Source: Streptomyces filipinensis (GTDB lineage Bacteria > Actinomycetota > Actinomycetes > Streptomycetales > Streptomycetaceae). From it: a DNA stretch of 64,000 nt. Below are positions 41,464 to 50,496 of this stretch, in pieces. The DNA is taken from the NCBI RefSeq assembly GCF_014649495.1, contig NZ_BMTD01000015.1:62001-126000 (forward strand), given 5' to 3'. Both the position numbers and the translations under genes were made by a program. How positions within the stretch are numbered: position 1 is the stretch's first letter; each line of letters opens with the position of its first letter. Under the pieces are notes generated by a model that saw only the letters and a program-made list of their open reading frames with translations, searched no databases and was not told where the DNA came from.

Positions 41464-42032
41464 CGCCCCGAATCCCGCCCCTGCACTGGGACGAGATTGC
41501 GGCCCGGTACATGCAGCTCCGCGATGGGTTGGTCCAGTACGCCAACCGGCTGCTCGGTGGTGATCGTCATATGGCTCACGACCTGGTTCAGGAGACGTTC
41601 AAGGCCGCTGCCTTGCAGTGGGAGACCTTGCGTACCCGCAGCGAGGGGATTCAACGGGCCTGGTTGTACCGGGTGCTGAAGAACAAGGTGTTCGACCAGT
41701 GGGGAGCAGCCCGACGCTGTGTAGAGAGCGTCAGCGGCCAGGACATGGTGTCCGAGCTGGAGACGCCGCGGACGGCGATCTCCAATCTCCTTTTGCAGAA
41801 GTGCTGGAAGGTCATCGACAGCATGCCTTGTGCTCAGCGACGGGTGGCACTCTTGAAGTGGCAGGGCGAGTGGACCAACCATGAGATCGCCGCACACTTG
41901 GACATCGCTGCGAGCACCGTACGGGTCCATCTGAGAAACGCGCGGAACACACTGGTCGCGGAACTGGGGGACGAGGTCGTCTTTCCATCCGAGTGGAGGG
42001 ACGACGGTCCAGGAGAGGAGGCAGCAGTATGA
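41460..42032 (+). CDS. ECF-type RNA polymerase sigma factor, 190 aa
   Basis: Region 2 covers about residues 15-85 (GLVQYANRLLGGDRHMAHDL, VQETFKAAALQW, WLYRVLKNKVFDQW). Region 4 covers about residues 110-170 (VIDSMPCAQRRVALLKWQGE, TNHEIAAHLDIAASTVRVHL). It overlaps its neighbours at both ends by four bases, so the peptide, sigma factor and LAL regulator form one translationally coupled operon. The cognate promoter sequence is unknown. No anti-sigma gene is present; the 53-aa peptide or the LAL protein may control it. Confidence 0.9.
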   Translation: MTPRIPPLHWDEIAARYMQLRDGLVQYANRLLGGDRHMAHDLVQETFKAAALQWETLRTRSEGIQRAWLYRVLKNKVFDQWGAARRCVESVSGQDMVSELETPRTAISNLLLQKCWKVIDSMPCAQRRVALLKWQGEWTNHEIAAHLDIAASTVRVHLRNARNTLVAELGDEVVFPSEWRDDGPGEEAAV

Positions 42033-45000
42033 GGAACGGCCAGGACTGGTCAGACGTGCCCACCCCCCCGTCGGCGTCCAGCGGGTCCGTCAGGGCTGAC
42101 GACCTCCTCAAGCAGCTCCACCGTGTGGACGATGCACAGGTTTCGACGCACAGTGCCATCGAAGGGTGGAATGAGTTGAGGGAGTGGATGGCCGAAGAGA
42201 GGCCGTCCCCCCAGAAGCAATTCGAGCGGTCGGCGCTCCTTCCCCGGGGTCAGCGACCTGATGCGGTAGAGCATGCGACTCACGAGCTGCGGCAGCCGAC
42301 CACCGAGGTCTGCCTGCTGGAGCGCCACGGCGAATTCCGTGCGATCGACGAAGCGTTGGCGGAACTGGGCAGAACCGTCAAGGGTGTACGGCGACTGCGG
42401 CGCACCGGGCTGCTCGCCTTCACCGGCACGGCCGGACTGGGCAAAACAGCCCTCATCGCGGAAGTGCGCGCCCGGGCCGCGACACACGGGTTCACGGTGT
42501 TCTCAGGCAAGGGCGGCGAGACGGAGCAAGGGACCGCGTTCCGCGTGGTGCGTCAGCTGATGCAGCCTGCCTTGGCGGCGATGGACGAGGCGGAGCGCCG
42601 TGTCTTCCTGGGTGGTTGGTACGACATCGTCGCCGCCGCGCTCGGACTCACGGCGCCGGACACCGCTCGGGCACCGGACCCGACCGGCGTGCGCGACGGC
42701 CTGGACTGGGTCATGACCCGCCTCACGGTCACGAAGGCACCCGTCGTCTTGCTCCTGGACGATCTCCACTGGGCCGACGTCGAGTCTCTGAACTGGATCA
42801 CATCCTTCGCCCCACGCGCCGAGGACCTCCCACTGCTGATCGTCGTCACCTACCGGCCGGACGAACTGCCTCGCGAGGCAAGCACCCTCCGCGCGCTCGT
42901 GGAGGGTCACAGGAACCGCCCCTACGCCCTGAAGCCACTCACGCCGTCCGGCGTGGCACGAATCATCAAGGAGAAGGTGGGCGAGGGAGCCGAGGACGTG
43001 TTCTGCATGGAATGCTGGATGGTGACCGGAGGAACGCCGTTGGAGGTCGCCGAACTCGCCGTTCGGCTCGGCGAACGGCAAGTCACAGGCACGCACGACG
43101 AGCTGCCTGTGGTGCGGCATCTGGCCTCGGCGACCAGGGGCCACGGCCTGCTCGAACGCCTCCAGGAACTCGGTGCGGCGGCCGTCCGCTTCGCGTGGGC
43201 CGCCGCCGTTCTGGGCACCCCCGTCTCACCGGATCTCGTGGCTACCGTCGCCGTCATCGACAGCGAGGAGGCCGCCGGGGCGATCGGAACACTGCGCGCC
43301 GCGCGAATCCTGACAGACGCCCCCGGGCAGGGCGGTGACCTGGAGTTCGTACATCCGCTGATCGCCTCGGCGATCTACCGGGGCATTCCCGCGGCCATGC
43401 GAGTCGCCCTGCACGATTTCGCGGCGCAAGCAGTCCGCGCAGCGGGGTTCGGTCCCACTGCCGCAGCCCGGCATCTGCTGGAGGTGCCCTGCGAAGGCAG
43501 GCCCGAAGCAGTCGAGTGTCTGCGGGATGCCGCGCGGGAGTACCTTCGCGCGGGGGCGCCGGAGGCCGCCTCACGAGTCCTGAGCCGGGCGCTGCTGGAG
43601 CCGCCCCTGCCGGAGGACCGTGCGGCGCTCCTCCATGAACTGGCCTGCTCGACCTTCCTGATCGATCCCAGGGCCACGGTCAGTCATCTCCGGGCGGCTC
43701 TGGCAGAACCCGGAGTCGCCCCCTCTCTGAGGGCCTCCATCGTCCATCGGCTGACGCAGGCGCTGGCCCACACCGACCAAGTGGCCGAGGCGGCAGCCCT
43801 GGCCGACGACGAGGCACGGCAGGCGACCAACCCACGCATCCGGCTGCGCATGCAGGCCGATCACTTCGTATGGAGCGCGTTCCGCACCGACGAGCCCGAC
43901 CCGTCCGCCCGCTCGCGCCGGCTGGCACGGCTGGCCGAGCACCTGACCGGGCGCGGTCTGGAAGAGCGGTCCATCCTGGGCCTGCGAGCCTGGGACGCCA
44001 TGATGCGCGGCGAGCCGCAGCAGATTGCCCTCTCCTATGCCGACAAGGCCCTGCGCGGCGGACTGAGCTGGACTGATGAGAACCGGGGCTTCGAGGTGCC
44101 CGCTTCCGTCGCCTTGGTCTTCATGTACTGCGACCAGCCACGACGGGCCGAGGAGCTGTTCGCCAAGGGGATGGCCGAGTGCGAGGCCAAAGGCTGGCGC
44201 GGCTCCCACCTGGCTGTCGGGCAGGCCCTCTTGGCCTATTCCCTCTTCCGTGGCGGCTGCCTTCCCGAAGCGGAGGAAATGGCACGGAAGGGCCTATACA
44301 CTGCCGACCGGGTGAAAGGCGCAGTGCCCGCCCAATGGTTCGCCATCGGCGCCCTCATCCAGACCCTTGTCGCCCGCGGGAGGACGACCGACGCGCGCGA
44401 GCTCGCCGATTCCTACCGCTATGGCGAGGTGATTCCGAACACCGCTATCTACTCGGATCCCCGCACGGTGTACGCCGAACTGCTCCTGGCCGAGGGGCGG
44501 CAGTCCGAGGCCGAGCGACTCTTGTCCGAGGTCGGGGACCGGCTGGACTCACGGAACTGGCGCAACCCGACCTGGTGCCCCTGGCAGCTGCACCTGGCGT
44601 CCACACTCGCCCTCACCGCCCCCGACCAGGCAGTCCGCCTCGCGCGGGAAGCCGGCAAACGGGCCCGGCACTTCGGTACGGCGTCCGCGATCGGCCAGGC
44701 ACTCCACACCGAGGCCGAAGTGACCAGGGGGCCGGCGGCGCTCGACCTGTACGCCGAGGCCGTCGACTACCTGGAACGGTCCCCCGCCGCGTACGAACTG
44801 GCCCGGGCCCTGGTCGGATACGGCGCCGCCCTGTCCCGGAACGGCCAACTGCAAGAAGCCGCTGACCGCCTCTACCGTGGCCTGGAAGCCGCAGTCCACT
44901 GTGGTGCCGAGGCACTGGCCGCCCACGCCAGAGAGGAACTCCTGGCAGCAGGACTGCGGCCACTGCGCCACGCACAGAGGGACACCCTCACCGCTCATGA

Positions 45001-45169
45001 ACGACGCGTGGCCGAAATGACGGCCCAAGGCCATCCGGCAGCGGTGGTCGCGAAGCAACTGCGCATCACCGAACAGAGTGTGAAGCGACTGCTCTCCTCC
45101 GTCTCCCGCAAGATCGGCACCGACGGCTTCCGTCTCGCCAGAGAGTTCCAGGCTCTCTCCCGGTGGTAA
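42029..45169 (+). CDS. LAL-type LuxR-family regulator with AAA ATPase domain, 1046 aa
   Basis: ATG overlaps the sigma factor stop. Residues about 100-300 form the STAND/AAA ATPase: Walker A GTAGLGKT (133-140), Walker B VVLLLDD (239-245), then HWADVESLNWITSF. Residues 400-980 are helical repeats of TPR character (RAEELFAKGMAECEAKG, LPEAEEMARKGLYTADR). The last 60 residues are a LuxR-type HTH (LTAHERRVAEMTAQGHPAAV, VKRLLSSVSRKIG). LAL regulators are large ATP-dependent activators, often of secondary-metabolite or sugar pathways. The pairing with an ECF sigma factor is uncommon. Confidence 0.93.
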   Translation: MRNGQDWSDVPTPPSASSGSVRADDLLKQLHRVDDAQVSTHSAIEGWNELREWMAEERPSPQKQFERSALLPRGQRPDAVEHATHELRQPTTEVCLLERHGEFRAIDEALAELGRTVKGVRRLRRTGLLAFTGTAGLGKTALIAEVRARAATHGFTVFSGKGGETEQGTAFRVVRQLMQPALAAMDEAERRVFLGGWYDIVAAALGLTAPDTARAPDPTGVRDGLDWVMTRLTVTKAPVVLLLDDLHWADVESLNWITSFAPRAEDLPLLIVVTYRPDELPREASTLRALVEGHRNRPYALKPLTPSGVARIIKEKVGEGAEDVFCMECWMVTGGTPLEVAELAVRLGERQVTGTHDELPVVRHLASATRGHGLLERLQELGAAAVRFAWAAAVLGTPVSPDLVATVAVIDSEEAAGAIGTLRAARILTDAPGQGGDLEFVHPLIASAIYRGIPAAMRVALHDFAAQAVRAAGFGPTAAARHLLEVPCEGRPEAVECLRDAAREYLRAGAPEAASRVLSRALLEPPLPEDRAALLHELACSTFLIDPRATVSHLRAALAEPGVAPSLRASIVHRLTQALAHTDQVAEAAALADDEARQATNPRIRLRMQADHFVWSAFRTDEPDPSARSRRLARLAEHLTGRGLEERSILGLRAWDAMMRGEPQQIALSYADKALRGGLSWTDENRGFEVPASVALVFMYCDQPRRAEELFAKGMAECEAKGWRGSHLAVGQALLAYSLFRGGCLPEAEEMARKGLYTADRVKGAVPAQWFAIGALIQTLVARGRTTDARELADSYRYGEVIPNTAIYSDPRTVYAELLLAEGRQSEAERLLSEVGDRLDSRNWRNPTWCPWQLHLASTLALTAPDQAVRLAREAGKRARHFGTASAIGQALHTEAEVTRGPAALDLYAEAVDYLERSPAAYELARALVGYGAALSRNGQLQEAADRLYRGLEAAVHCGAEALAAHAREELLAAGLRPLRHAQRDTLTAHERRVAEMTAQGHPAAVVAKQLRITEQSVKRLLSSVSRKIGTDGFRLAREFQALSRW

Positions 45170-45383
45170 CGATGCCGCGCAGCAGCCGCCGGCCCCGTGG
45201 GCTGGCCCCGACGCGGGCGCCCCGCGACTCGGGCGCGTGGTCTGGATCGGGCGCCCAAACACCCGGCTGTGCCTCCGTGTCGCTGCATGACGCGGAAAGT
45301 GAGAACCTACATCAGACTACGAACGCGCCGGCGTCAGGCATGCGCACTCCCGGCGCACGCCGCACCCTGGCGAGACCACCGGG
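45170..45383. other. Intergenic, nothing recognised
   Basis: Sequence between the LAL stop and the small fragment at 45384. No hairpin or gene was identified with confidence. Confidence 0.5.
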
Positions 45384-45467
45384 ATGCCGCAGGTCGTCGT
45401 CTACCCGCCGATCGATGACGGCGGCCGGCAGGTCCGCGTGGCCCTGGGCCGGATGTACGGCGGGTGA
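45384..45467 (+). pseudogene. 27-codon fragment related to the protein at 59311
   Basis: MPQVVVYPPIDDGGRQVRVA then GRMYGG and a stop. It matches the start of the 75-aa family (VIVFPPDEHGGRRIQID-GETFG), keeping the V-PP-D-GGR-V/I pattern. About two-thirds of the protein is missing. No other gene was seen up to 45561. Confidence 0.5.
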
Positions 45468-45561
45468 CTGGCGGACTCACGGACTCCGGCATCGGCACGT
45501 TGGAAACAGGGTCGGGGACCGGAAAACGGATCGGTATTCCCACGTCAGTCCCACACCGTGC

Positions 45562-46332
45562 TCAGGCAGTTTCCTCTTCTGCGATCGGAGCGCCCATCGG
45601 GTAGCGCTCCAGGATCAGACGCTTCATGTCATCGCGTGCGGCGACCAGCGCCGTGGTCGTACGCGCGGTTTCCCGGATCATGTCTGCCAGCGTGCCGGGC
45701 TGCAGCCCGTGCTCAAGAGCGTGTTCGATGTCTTGTCGGTGGCGCGTCACCCAGTCGACGCGACCTTCCACTGCGCGATCAAAGCTGTCCAGCAGTTCGG
45801 GGCAGTAGATGCCCATCAGTCTGCGCAACGTACGTCGAGCTGCTTGGCGGCGCTTGGCCGAACTCCAACGCTGCGCTAGAGGTGCGGAGGTCTCCATGAT
45901 CGCTTTGATGTCGCGCTGTGCGATCTCGATGTACCCCTGCCTCAAGGGGATCCCGAGGAAGCGAACCGAACGGCCGCCGCCGTTGCCCACACCGGCCATG
46001 TACTTGACGTAACTGCGGGTGAGGTGCTGGGACCTGAGTCGTTCCAGTGCTTCGCCGGTCCTCTGCGCGGCCTGGCACCAGTCGTTAAGGATCTCGTGGA
46101 GCTCCAACAGCGCTTCGCGCATGCCGGGCCATGCCGGTGTCGTGGTGACTCGCTCTGACAGCCCGCGGAGCATGGTGCCCGCGGCCTTCGCGACGACGGT
46201 TGCTTCCGGGCCTGCCACCATGAGGACGTTTCTCGCCTTCTGCCGGAGGTTCGAGATACGCCAGCCTAAAAGGAACCTTGGCCACTGGTAAGGCATTTGA
46301 GGTGGTCCTGAGCCTGGCAGGGGCCTGGTCAC
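45562..46332 (-). CDS. Hypothetical protein, 256 aa
   Basis: An intact soluble frame, rich in Arg and helix-formers: KARNVLMVAGPEATVVAKAA, EALLELHEILNDWCQAAQRTGEALERLRS, a Gly-rich break (GVGNGGGRSVRFLG), then RQGYIEIAQRDIKAIMETSA and ARDDMKRLILERYPMGAP. No family was recognised. The first 20 residues (MTRPLPGSGPPQ) are doubtful because the 5' side runs into transposon debris, so the gene may have lost its true start. Confidence 0.6.
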   Translation of the reverse strand: MTRPLPGSGPPQMPYQWPRFLLGWRISNLRQKARNVLMVAGPEATVVAKAAGTMLRGLSERVTTTPAWPGMREALLELHEILNDWCQAAQRTGEALERLRSQHLTRSYVKYMAGVGNGGGRSVRFLGIPLRQGYIEIAQRDIKAIMETSAPLAQRWSSAKRRQAARRTLRRLMGIYCPELLDSFDRAVEGRVDWVTRHRQDIEHALEHGLQPGTLADMIRETARTTTALVAARDDMKRLILERYPMGAPIAEEETA

Positions 46333-46507
46333 TGTCCGGCAGACACAATCGTGGGCTGGCGTGGCGATCGGCTCCGGTCACCACGGAGGCAGACTGTCCG
46401 GAGAACGCGTCTCCGCGATGCCTCCCCAGGAAGAGGAAGTGCCGCCCACGGGCCCGGCCGCGACCGTGGCCGCGCGATTGAGGCGACCCGGCTGATCGTC
46501 TGATACG

Positions 46508-46625
46508 TCTTCGAAAAGCTGGGATTCGTTGCCGAGGGTGTGTTGCGCGATGCGCAGCTGCGAGGGGCAAGTGGGCGGACGCGCGGATGATGTCGATCTT
46601 GGCGTCGGAGCGGTTCCAGCACCGT
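46508..46625 (+). pseudogene. GNAT acetyltransferase C-terminal remnant
   Basis: VFEKLGFVAEGVLRDAQLRG in one frame, then ADARMMSILASERF in the next. This matches the conserved end of RimJ-like acetyltransferases (S-x-r-v-x-EKLGFxxEGxLRxAx). The acetyl-CoA-binding part is missing. Confidence 0.6.
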
Positions 46626-46699
46626 GGGCGGCCGGAAGCAGCCAGCCATGTCGGTCTGACCGCCGTTGTTCCGTTCATGATGAGCGAGTGGGCCGGCTG

Positions 46700-46870
46700 G
46701 AGCCGCTGCTGCCACCTTTCTTCCGCCTCCCTCCGTTGCCTCACTTGGGCCCGCACGACGGTGGAGCCGACCGCCACAGCCCGGTCGATGCCGTCGACGG
46801 CGTCGGCTGCCGCGAGGACGGCGGCGAGGATCTTCTTCCCACGTGCCGTCGACAGCGCACCTGAACAGCC
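46700..46870 (-). pseudogene. IS5-type transposase fragment
   Basis: Leftward: GKKILAAVLAAADAVDGIDRAVAVGSTVVRA, matching the region around the first catalytic Asp of IS5 transposases (DAxGxxDWxVxVDSTxVRAHQH). Here DST has become GST, so the catalytic residue itself is lost. Truncated on both sides. Confidence 0.65.
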
Positions 46871-46894
46871 GTTGGGGGGTGGCTTGAGCGCCGC

Positions 46895-47060
46895 AAGCGG
46901 TGCATGTCGCCGACAGGTGGCATCGCTGGCACAGCCTGAGCGACGCCGGCGAACGGACTGTCGCCCAGCACCGCCGCTGCCTGCGCGGCCTGACACCCGC
47001 AGCGTCTCAGCCCGAACCCGAAGACTTCCGGCCCTGGAGCCGTTCGCGTCGCCATGGCCG
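46895..47060 (+). pseudogene. ISL3-type transposase fragment
   Basis: MHVADRWHRWHSLSDAGERTVAQHRRCL matches the catalytic segment of ISL3 transposases that normally reads VADRWHLWHNL. It is on the opposite strand to the neighbouring IS5 piece, showing layered insertions. Confidence 0.7.
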
Positions 47061-47165
47061 ACAGGCCACCGCTCTGCCGACCGGACTCGGGCCCGGCACA
47101 CTGAAAATGAGCCCATCGTCCACCAGATCGAGAAGCCAAGCTGCAGCAGCATCCGTTGCCGGTGC

Positions 47166-48017
47166 TCAGTGGCGGTACGCGGTAATCGCGATCTCGACGA
47201 AGGATCGGATCAACGGGTTGGTGTCACCTTCGTTCCACACCGCGACCACTCGGCTCGGTGCCATGTCGATCAGCGGTACCACGGCCAGTTCTGCAGGCAG
47301 GTCGTGTCCGAGCGGGGCGAGGCCGACCGTGCCGCTCCACAGCACGGCCTGCAGGCATTCCTGGACGGCGCGCACTGCTGGGCCCGCGCGCGGCCTGCCC
47401 CCGTTCCAATACGACTGCCAGAGGGGGTCGGTGCCCTGTGGGAACTGGAACCAGCGGCGGTCGCTCAGATCGGCCAGCCGCAGCCGGTCGCGGCGGGCCA
47501 GCGGATCGTCGGCGCGCAGGACCACGCCGACCGGGTCGGTTCGCAGGGCGCGCACCGTCAGGGCGGTCTCGTCGAAAGGCGCCCGGGTCAGGGCGATGTC
47601 GACCAGTCCGGCGCGCAGCCCGCACGTCGGGTCGGTCAGGTCGGTGTCGCGGATGCGGATGTCGACTCCGGGATGGTCTCGGCGGTAGGCGGCGGCGAGC
47701 CTGGCCACTCCCGGGTCGGTGCCGTCGCCCAGGATGCCGACGGTGAGGGTCGCGACGCCGGCCGCCGCGCTGACGCGGACACGGACGCGGTCGGCGTGGT
47801 CGAGTAGAGCCCGCGCCTCGTCGAGCAGCACAGTGCCCACCGGAGTGAGCGTGACACCGACAGGCGAACGGGTGAACAGCAGGGCTCCGATATCGGCCTC
47901 CAACTGCTTGATCGCCCGGCTCAGTGGCGGCTGACTCATGTGCAGTCGGGTGGCGGCCCGGCCGAAGTGGAGTTCCTCGGCGACCGCCACGAAGTAGCGC
48001 AAGGTCCGTAGCTCCAC
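47166..48017 (-). CDS. LysR-family transcriptional regulator
   Basis: A 283-aa regulator; GTG start at 48017, the longer frame being non-homologous. The HTH is VELRTLRYFVAVAEELHFGR, then LHMSQPPLSRAIKQLEADIG. The effector domain contains LTVGILGDGTDPGVARLAAAY and RADDPLARRDRLRLADLSDR. It is divergent from the cupin gene at 48099 with 81 bases between, so it probably controls that gene and itself. Its 3' end lies next to transposon debris but the protein is complete. Confidence 0.92.
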   Translation of the reverse strand: MELRTLRYFVAVAEELHFGRAATRLHMSQPPLSRAIKQLEADIGALLFTRSPVGVTLTPVGTVLLDEARALLDHADRVRVRVSAAAGVATLTVGILGDGTDPGVARLAAAYRRDHPGVDIRIRDTDLTDPTCGLRAGLVDIALTRAPFDETALTVRALRTDPVGVVLRADDPLARRDRLRLADLSDRRWFQFPQGTDPLWQSYWNGGRPRAGPAVRAVQECLQAVLWSGTVGLAPLGHDLPAELAVVPLIDMAPSRVVAVWNEGDTNPLIRSFVEIAITAYRH

Positions 48018-48098
48018 GCTGCAACAATACCCACAGGGTATCGGCGTTGCGGGATGGGTCTTGGACACTGACGGGGTCCCGGCGGTGCACTCGTCGGC

Positions 48099-48593
48099 AT
48101 GACCGACGAAACCAAGACCAGCGAACCGCAGGCCGACCCCGCCGTTTCGGTGGTGGGCCCCGGCGACGGCGAGATGATCGTTCTGGGTACCACGCGCATG
48201 CGGGTTCTGGAGGACGGCAGCCACACCGGGCACCGTCTCGCGATCGCCGAGTCCGTCCTCGCCCCGCACACCCAGGGGCCACCTCAGCACCGCCACGCCC
48301 GACACGACGAGGGCTTCTACATCGTCTCCGGCACCGTGCGGTTCACCGTCGGGGACGAGGACCACGATGCCACCGCGGGCACGCTCGTGATGGTTCCGCC
48401 CGGTACCCCGCACACCTTCGCCAACCTGACCGACCAGCCCGCGGTCATGCTCAGCACGTTCACCCCGGACCTGTACGTGCAGTACTTCCGAGACCTCCAG
48501 GCCGTACTCGCAGCCGGTCGACCGCTGACGCCACAGGCCAATGTCGACGCGATGAGCCGCTACGCGACCGAGCCCGCCACCGACCTCGCCTGA
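48099..48593 (+). CDS. Cupin-domain protein, 164 aa
   Basis: A single cupin barrel over residues 45-130: PQHRHARHDEGFYIVSGTVRF contains the metal ligands His-x-His...Glu, and later PPGTPHTFANLTD carries the fourth His. A C-terminal helix with FRDLQAVLAAGR follows, as in quercetin-dioxygenase-like small cupins. It may be an isomerase, dioxygenase or sensor. The divergent LysR gene suggests induction by its substrate. Confidence 0.88.
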   Translation: MTDETKTSEPQADPAVSVVGPGDGEMIVLGTTRMRVLEDGSHTGHRLAIAESVLAPHTQGPPQHRHARHDEGFYIVSGTVRFTVGDEDHDATAGTLVMVPPGTPHTFANLTDQPAVMLSTFTPDLYVQYFRDLQAVLAAGRPLTPQANVDAMSRYATEPATDLA

Positions 48594-48800
48594 AGCCGAC
48601 GGGACGGCACGGCACGGCCGCCCTCCTCTCGACCGGCAGGGCCGTGCGTTCCCGCCCTTCGTCGTCGGGCCCCTCGGACGACGGACCGGGCCTTCTCCAA
48701 GTGTGATCGTGTCCTCCGTGCGGCGGGGTACGGCCAGCTCCACGCATCGCTCCGGATCGGCGGCCGCCCGCCGGCTCGTCCTCGGGTAGCAGCCACAAGG

Positions 48801-49090
48801 TCAGCGTGCCGCAACCGCCAGCTCCGCCCAGACGGTCTTGCCCCACCGCGATTCGTCGTAGCACCTGCGGTGCGACAGCGCGTCGATCAGCACGAGGCGG
48901 CGCCCAGCCTCGTCACCGCCGGCGACCGGACCCATCTTCGGTAGGGCCGGATTTGTCGGTGACGCCGATCCGTACGAGATCGTTCGACACGCGCCGGACG
49001 GACACCCGGATCAAACGGCACGGGGTGTGGCGGACCGCGTTGCCCACCAGCTCGGACACGATCAGCGTGCCCGCATCGGCCTTTGTACGA
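48801..49090 (-). pseudogene. RsbW-like ATP-binding (anti-sigma) protein, truncated and frameshifted
   Basis: One frame gives ADAGTLIVSELVGNAVRHTP, the N-box of GHKL ATPases of the anti-sigma/regulatory type abundant in Streptomyces. After a frameshift, another gives AGRRLVLIDALSHRRCYDES and a proper end (GKTVWAELAVAAR), where family members read GRGLxLVxALA-RWG. The N-terminus is absent. Confidence 0.7.
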
Positions 49091-49139
49091 ACGGGACTCC
49101 CCCCAACTGCCACCGAAGGGGGCGATGTGACGTTGACTT

Positions 49140-49262
49140 GAACGCACCGACTCCCAGGCGCTCGCAGTGTCGGTGCAGTCGGCGACAGCCGGAGAGCCAG
49201 GACATGGTGCGCTCGAAGACCCAGCGGTATCTGCCCAGTCGCTGCGAGGACTGAACGGGTAG
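49140..49262 (-). pseudogene. IS5-type transposase C-terminal fragment
   Basis: Leftward: QSSQRLGRYRWVFERTMSWLSGCRRLHRHCER, which matches the conserved RWVxERTxxWLxxxRRL-RYER block containing the third catalytic residue. Both flanks are missing. Confidence 0.7.
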
Positions 49263-49338
49263 GCCAGGGCCTCGCAAGGCGCCAGTTCGGTGGTTGGCCG
49301 GTCCGTGGCCGCACGGGCCGGTCGGCGTAGCCGATCAG

Positions 49339-49505
49339 CCGGTCTTGGGGGCGCAGCGCATGCCGCGACGTTGCATCAGGGCGACTGTCTTCTCAAAGAG
49401 CACGCGGGTGCCGTTCTCGGCCACGCCGGCGGCAAGGTGCATCCGGGCGAGCCGGGCGAGGTCGCCCGCGGTGGCGATGACCCTGCCGTACGGGCCCGCT
49501 GATCG
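49339..49505 (-). pseudogene. Serine hydrolase (beta-lactamase family) fragment
   Basis: Leftward: YGRVIATAGDLARLARMHLA, then FEKTVALMQRRG and a stop. This resembles the short segment after the YxN motif of class C-like beta-lactamases and esterases (ASDLARLGRMHL). Catalytic residues are absent. Confidence 0.45.
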
Positions 49506-49608
49506 CGGCATCATGTCCCATTGCGGTGCTGGTGCCCGATTCGCTGCGTCAGTTCATGATCGCCAACTCCAACCACCGTAATCACTTCCGCTGAACGGCT
49601 TCAGGTCC

Positions 49609-50112
49609 TCAGGGAGAGGGCTGCATGACGACCTGCTCACCCTCTCCAGCCGGTTCCTCGAACTTGGTCAGGTAGCGGCTGAACAGCGCCTCGTCCACAG
49701 TGACGGAGTTGGGGCCCTCCTCGCCGTTCCGCGCCTCAAGGCGACGTTCCAGCGTCGTCTGGTCGGCCTTGAGGTGGATCAGTTCCCAGCGGCCGCCGTG
49801 CTTCTCGATCAGCGCCTTGTAATCATCACGGGCGGCACGACTCCAGAAGCTGTAGTCCACCACCACATCGCACCCGGCCAGCATCAGCTCGACCAGTTCC
49901 TGCCGCTGCTCGCGGCGGACCTCTTCCTTGAGCTGGTCGAACGCCTCCGCTTCCAGCACCATGCCGGCGTCACGCTGCCCGAGTCGCTGCCAGACCACCT
50001 CGTCGATCGACAGGCGCACGTAACCGCGTCGCACCAGATCCATCGCGTAGGTGGTCTTGCCCGCTCCCGGAAGACCACACATCAGCACCACGGTGCTCAC
50101 TCGCTGTGTCAC
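49609..50112 (-). CDS. P-loop kinase-like ATP-binding protein, 167 aa
   Basis: Walker A GLPGAGKTT begins at Gly13 after a hydrophobic first strand (TVVLMCGLPG). LSIDEVVWQRLG follows, then CDVVVDYSFWSRAARDDYKAL, which carries the VVVD Walker-B-like strand. ERRLEARNGE is the lid Arg region. This is the zeta-toxin/shikimate-kinase-like AAA_33 group, which phosphorylates small molecules or nucleotide sugars. No antitoxin is next to it, so a metabolic kinase is as likely as a toxin. Confidence 0.88.
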   Translation of the reverse strand: MTQRVSTVVLMCGLPGAGKTTYAMDLVRRGYVRLSIDEVVWQRLGQRDAGMVLEAEAFDQLKEEVRREQRQELVELMLAGCDVVVDYSFWSRAARDDYKALIEKHGGRWELIHLKADQTTLERRLEARNGEEGPNSVTVDEALFSRYLTKFEEPAGEGEQVVMQPSP

Positions 50113-50496
50113 CGAACCAGATTAGTCCCGAGGACGCCCCGACCTCGGTGGCCGGCAGTGCGCCCGCTGACATGATCCGGGTCGGCCTCGCGCAGCGCAC
50201 GCAGCAGCCCGGGGTGACGGACCGGCGGTCGACGTTCAGTCGTCGCCTCGGACGATGTTCCAATCGCCACTCGTGTGCGCGGCGGGTGACGCGTTCTCGT
50301 CCGCAACAGCAGCGATGCGCGTTCGCACACTCCCGCGCGGGAGGTGACGTGCCTTCGCCCAGCCGGACTCGGCCACTCGAAGTGCGGGCTTCTGTTCGGA
50401 CCGCCTGGTCACGACGCTCATCTGCTCTCTGTGTGTCGTCTGTTCGCCGAGTATGCCGGTGCCGTCCTTGGAAACGTCAGCCTGGGGACGGCACCG
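50113..50496. other. Intergenic, nothing recognised
   Basis: About 380 bases with no supported gene, between the 5' end of the kinase gene and the 3' end of the topoisomerase gene. Confidence 0.5.

Noticed and set aside
49609..50112. Zeta toxin
   Set aside because: The fold group fits, but no epsilon-like antitoxin is adjacent and the UDP-sugar-binding motifs cannot be confirmed. Kept as a general P-loop kinase.
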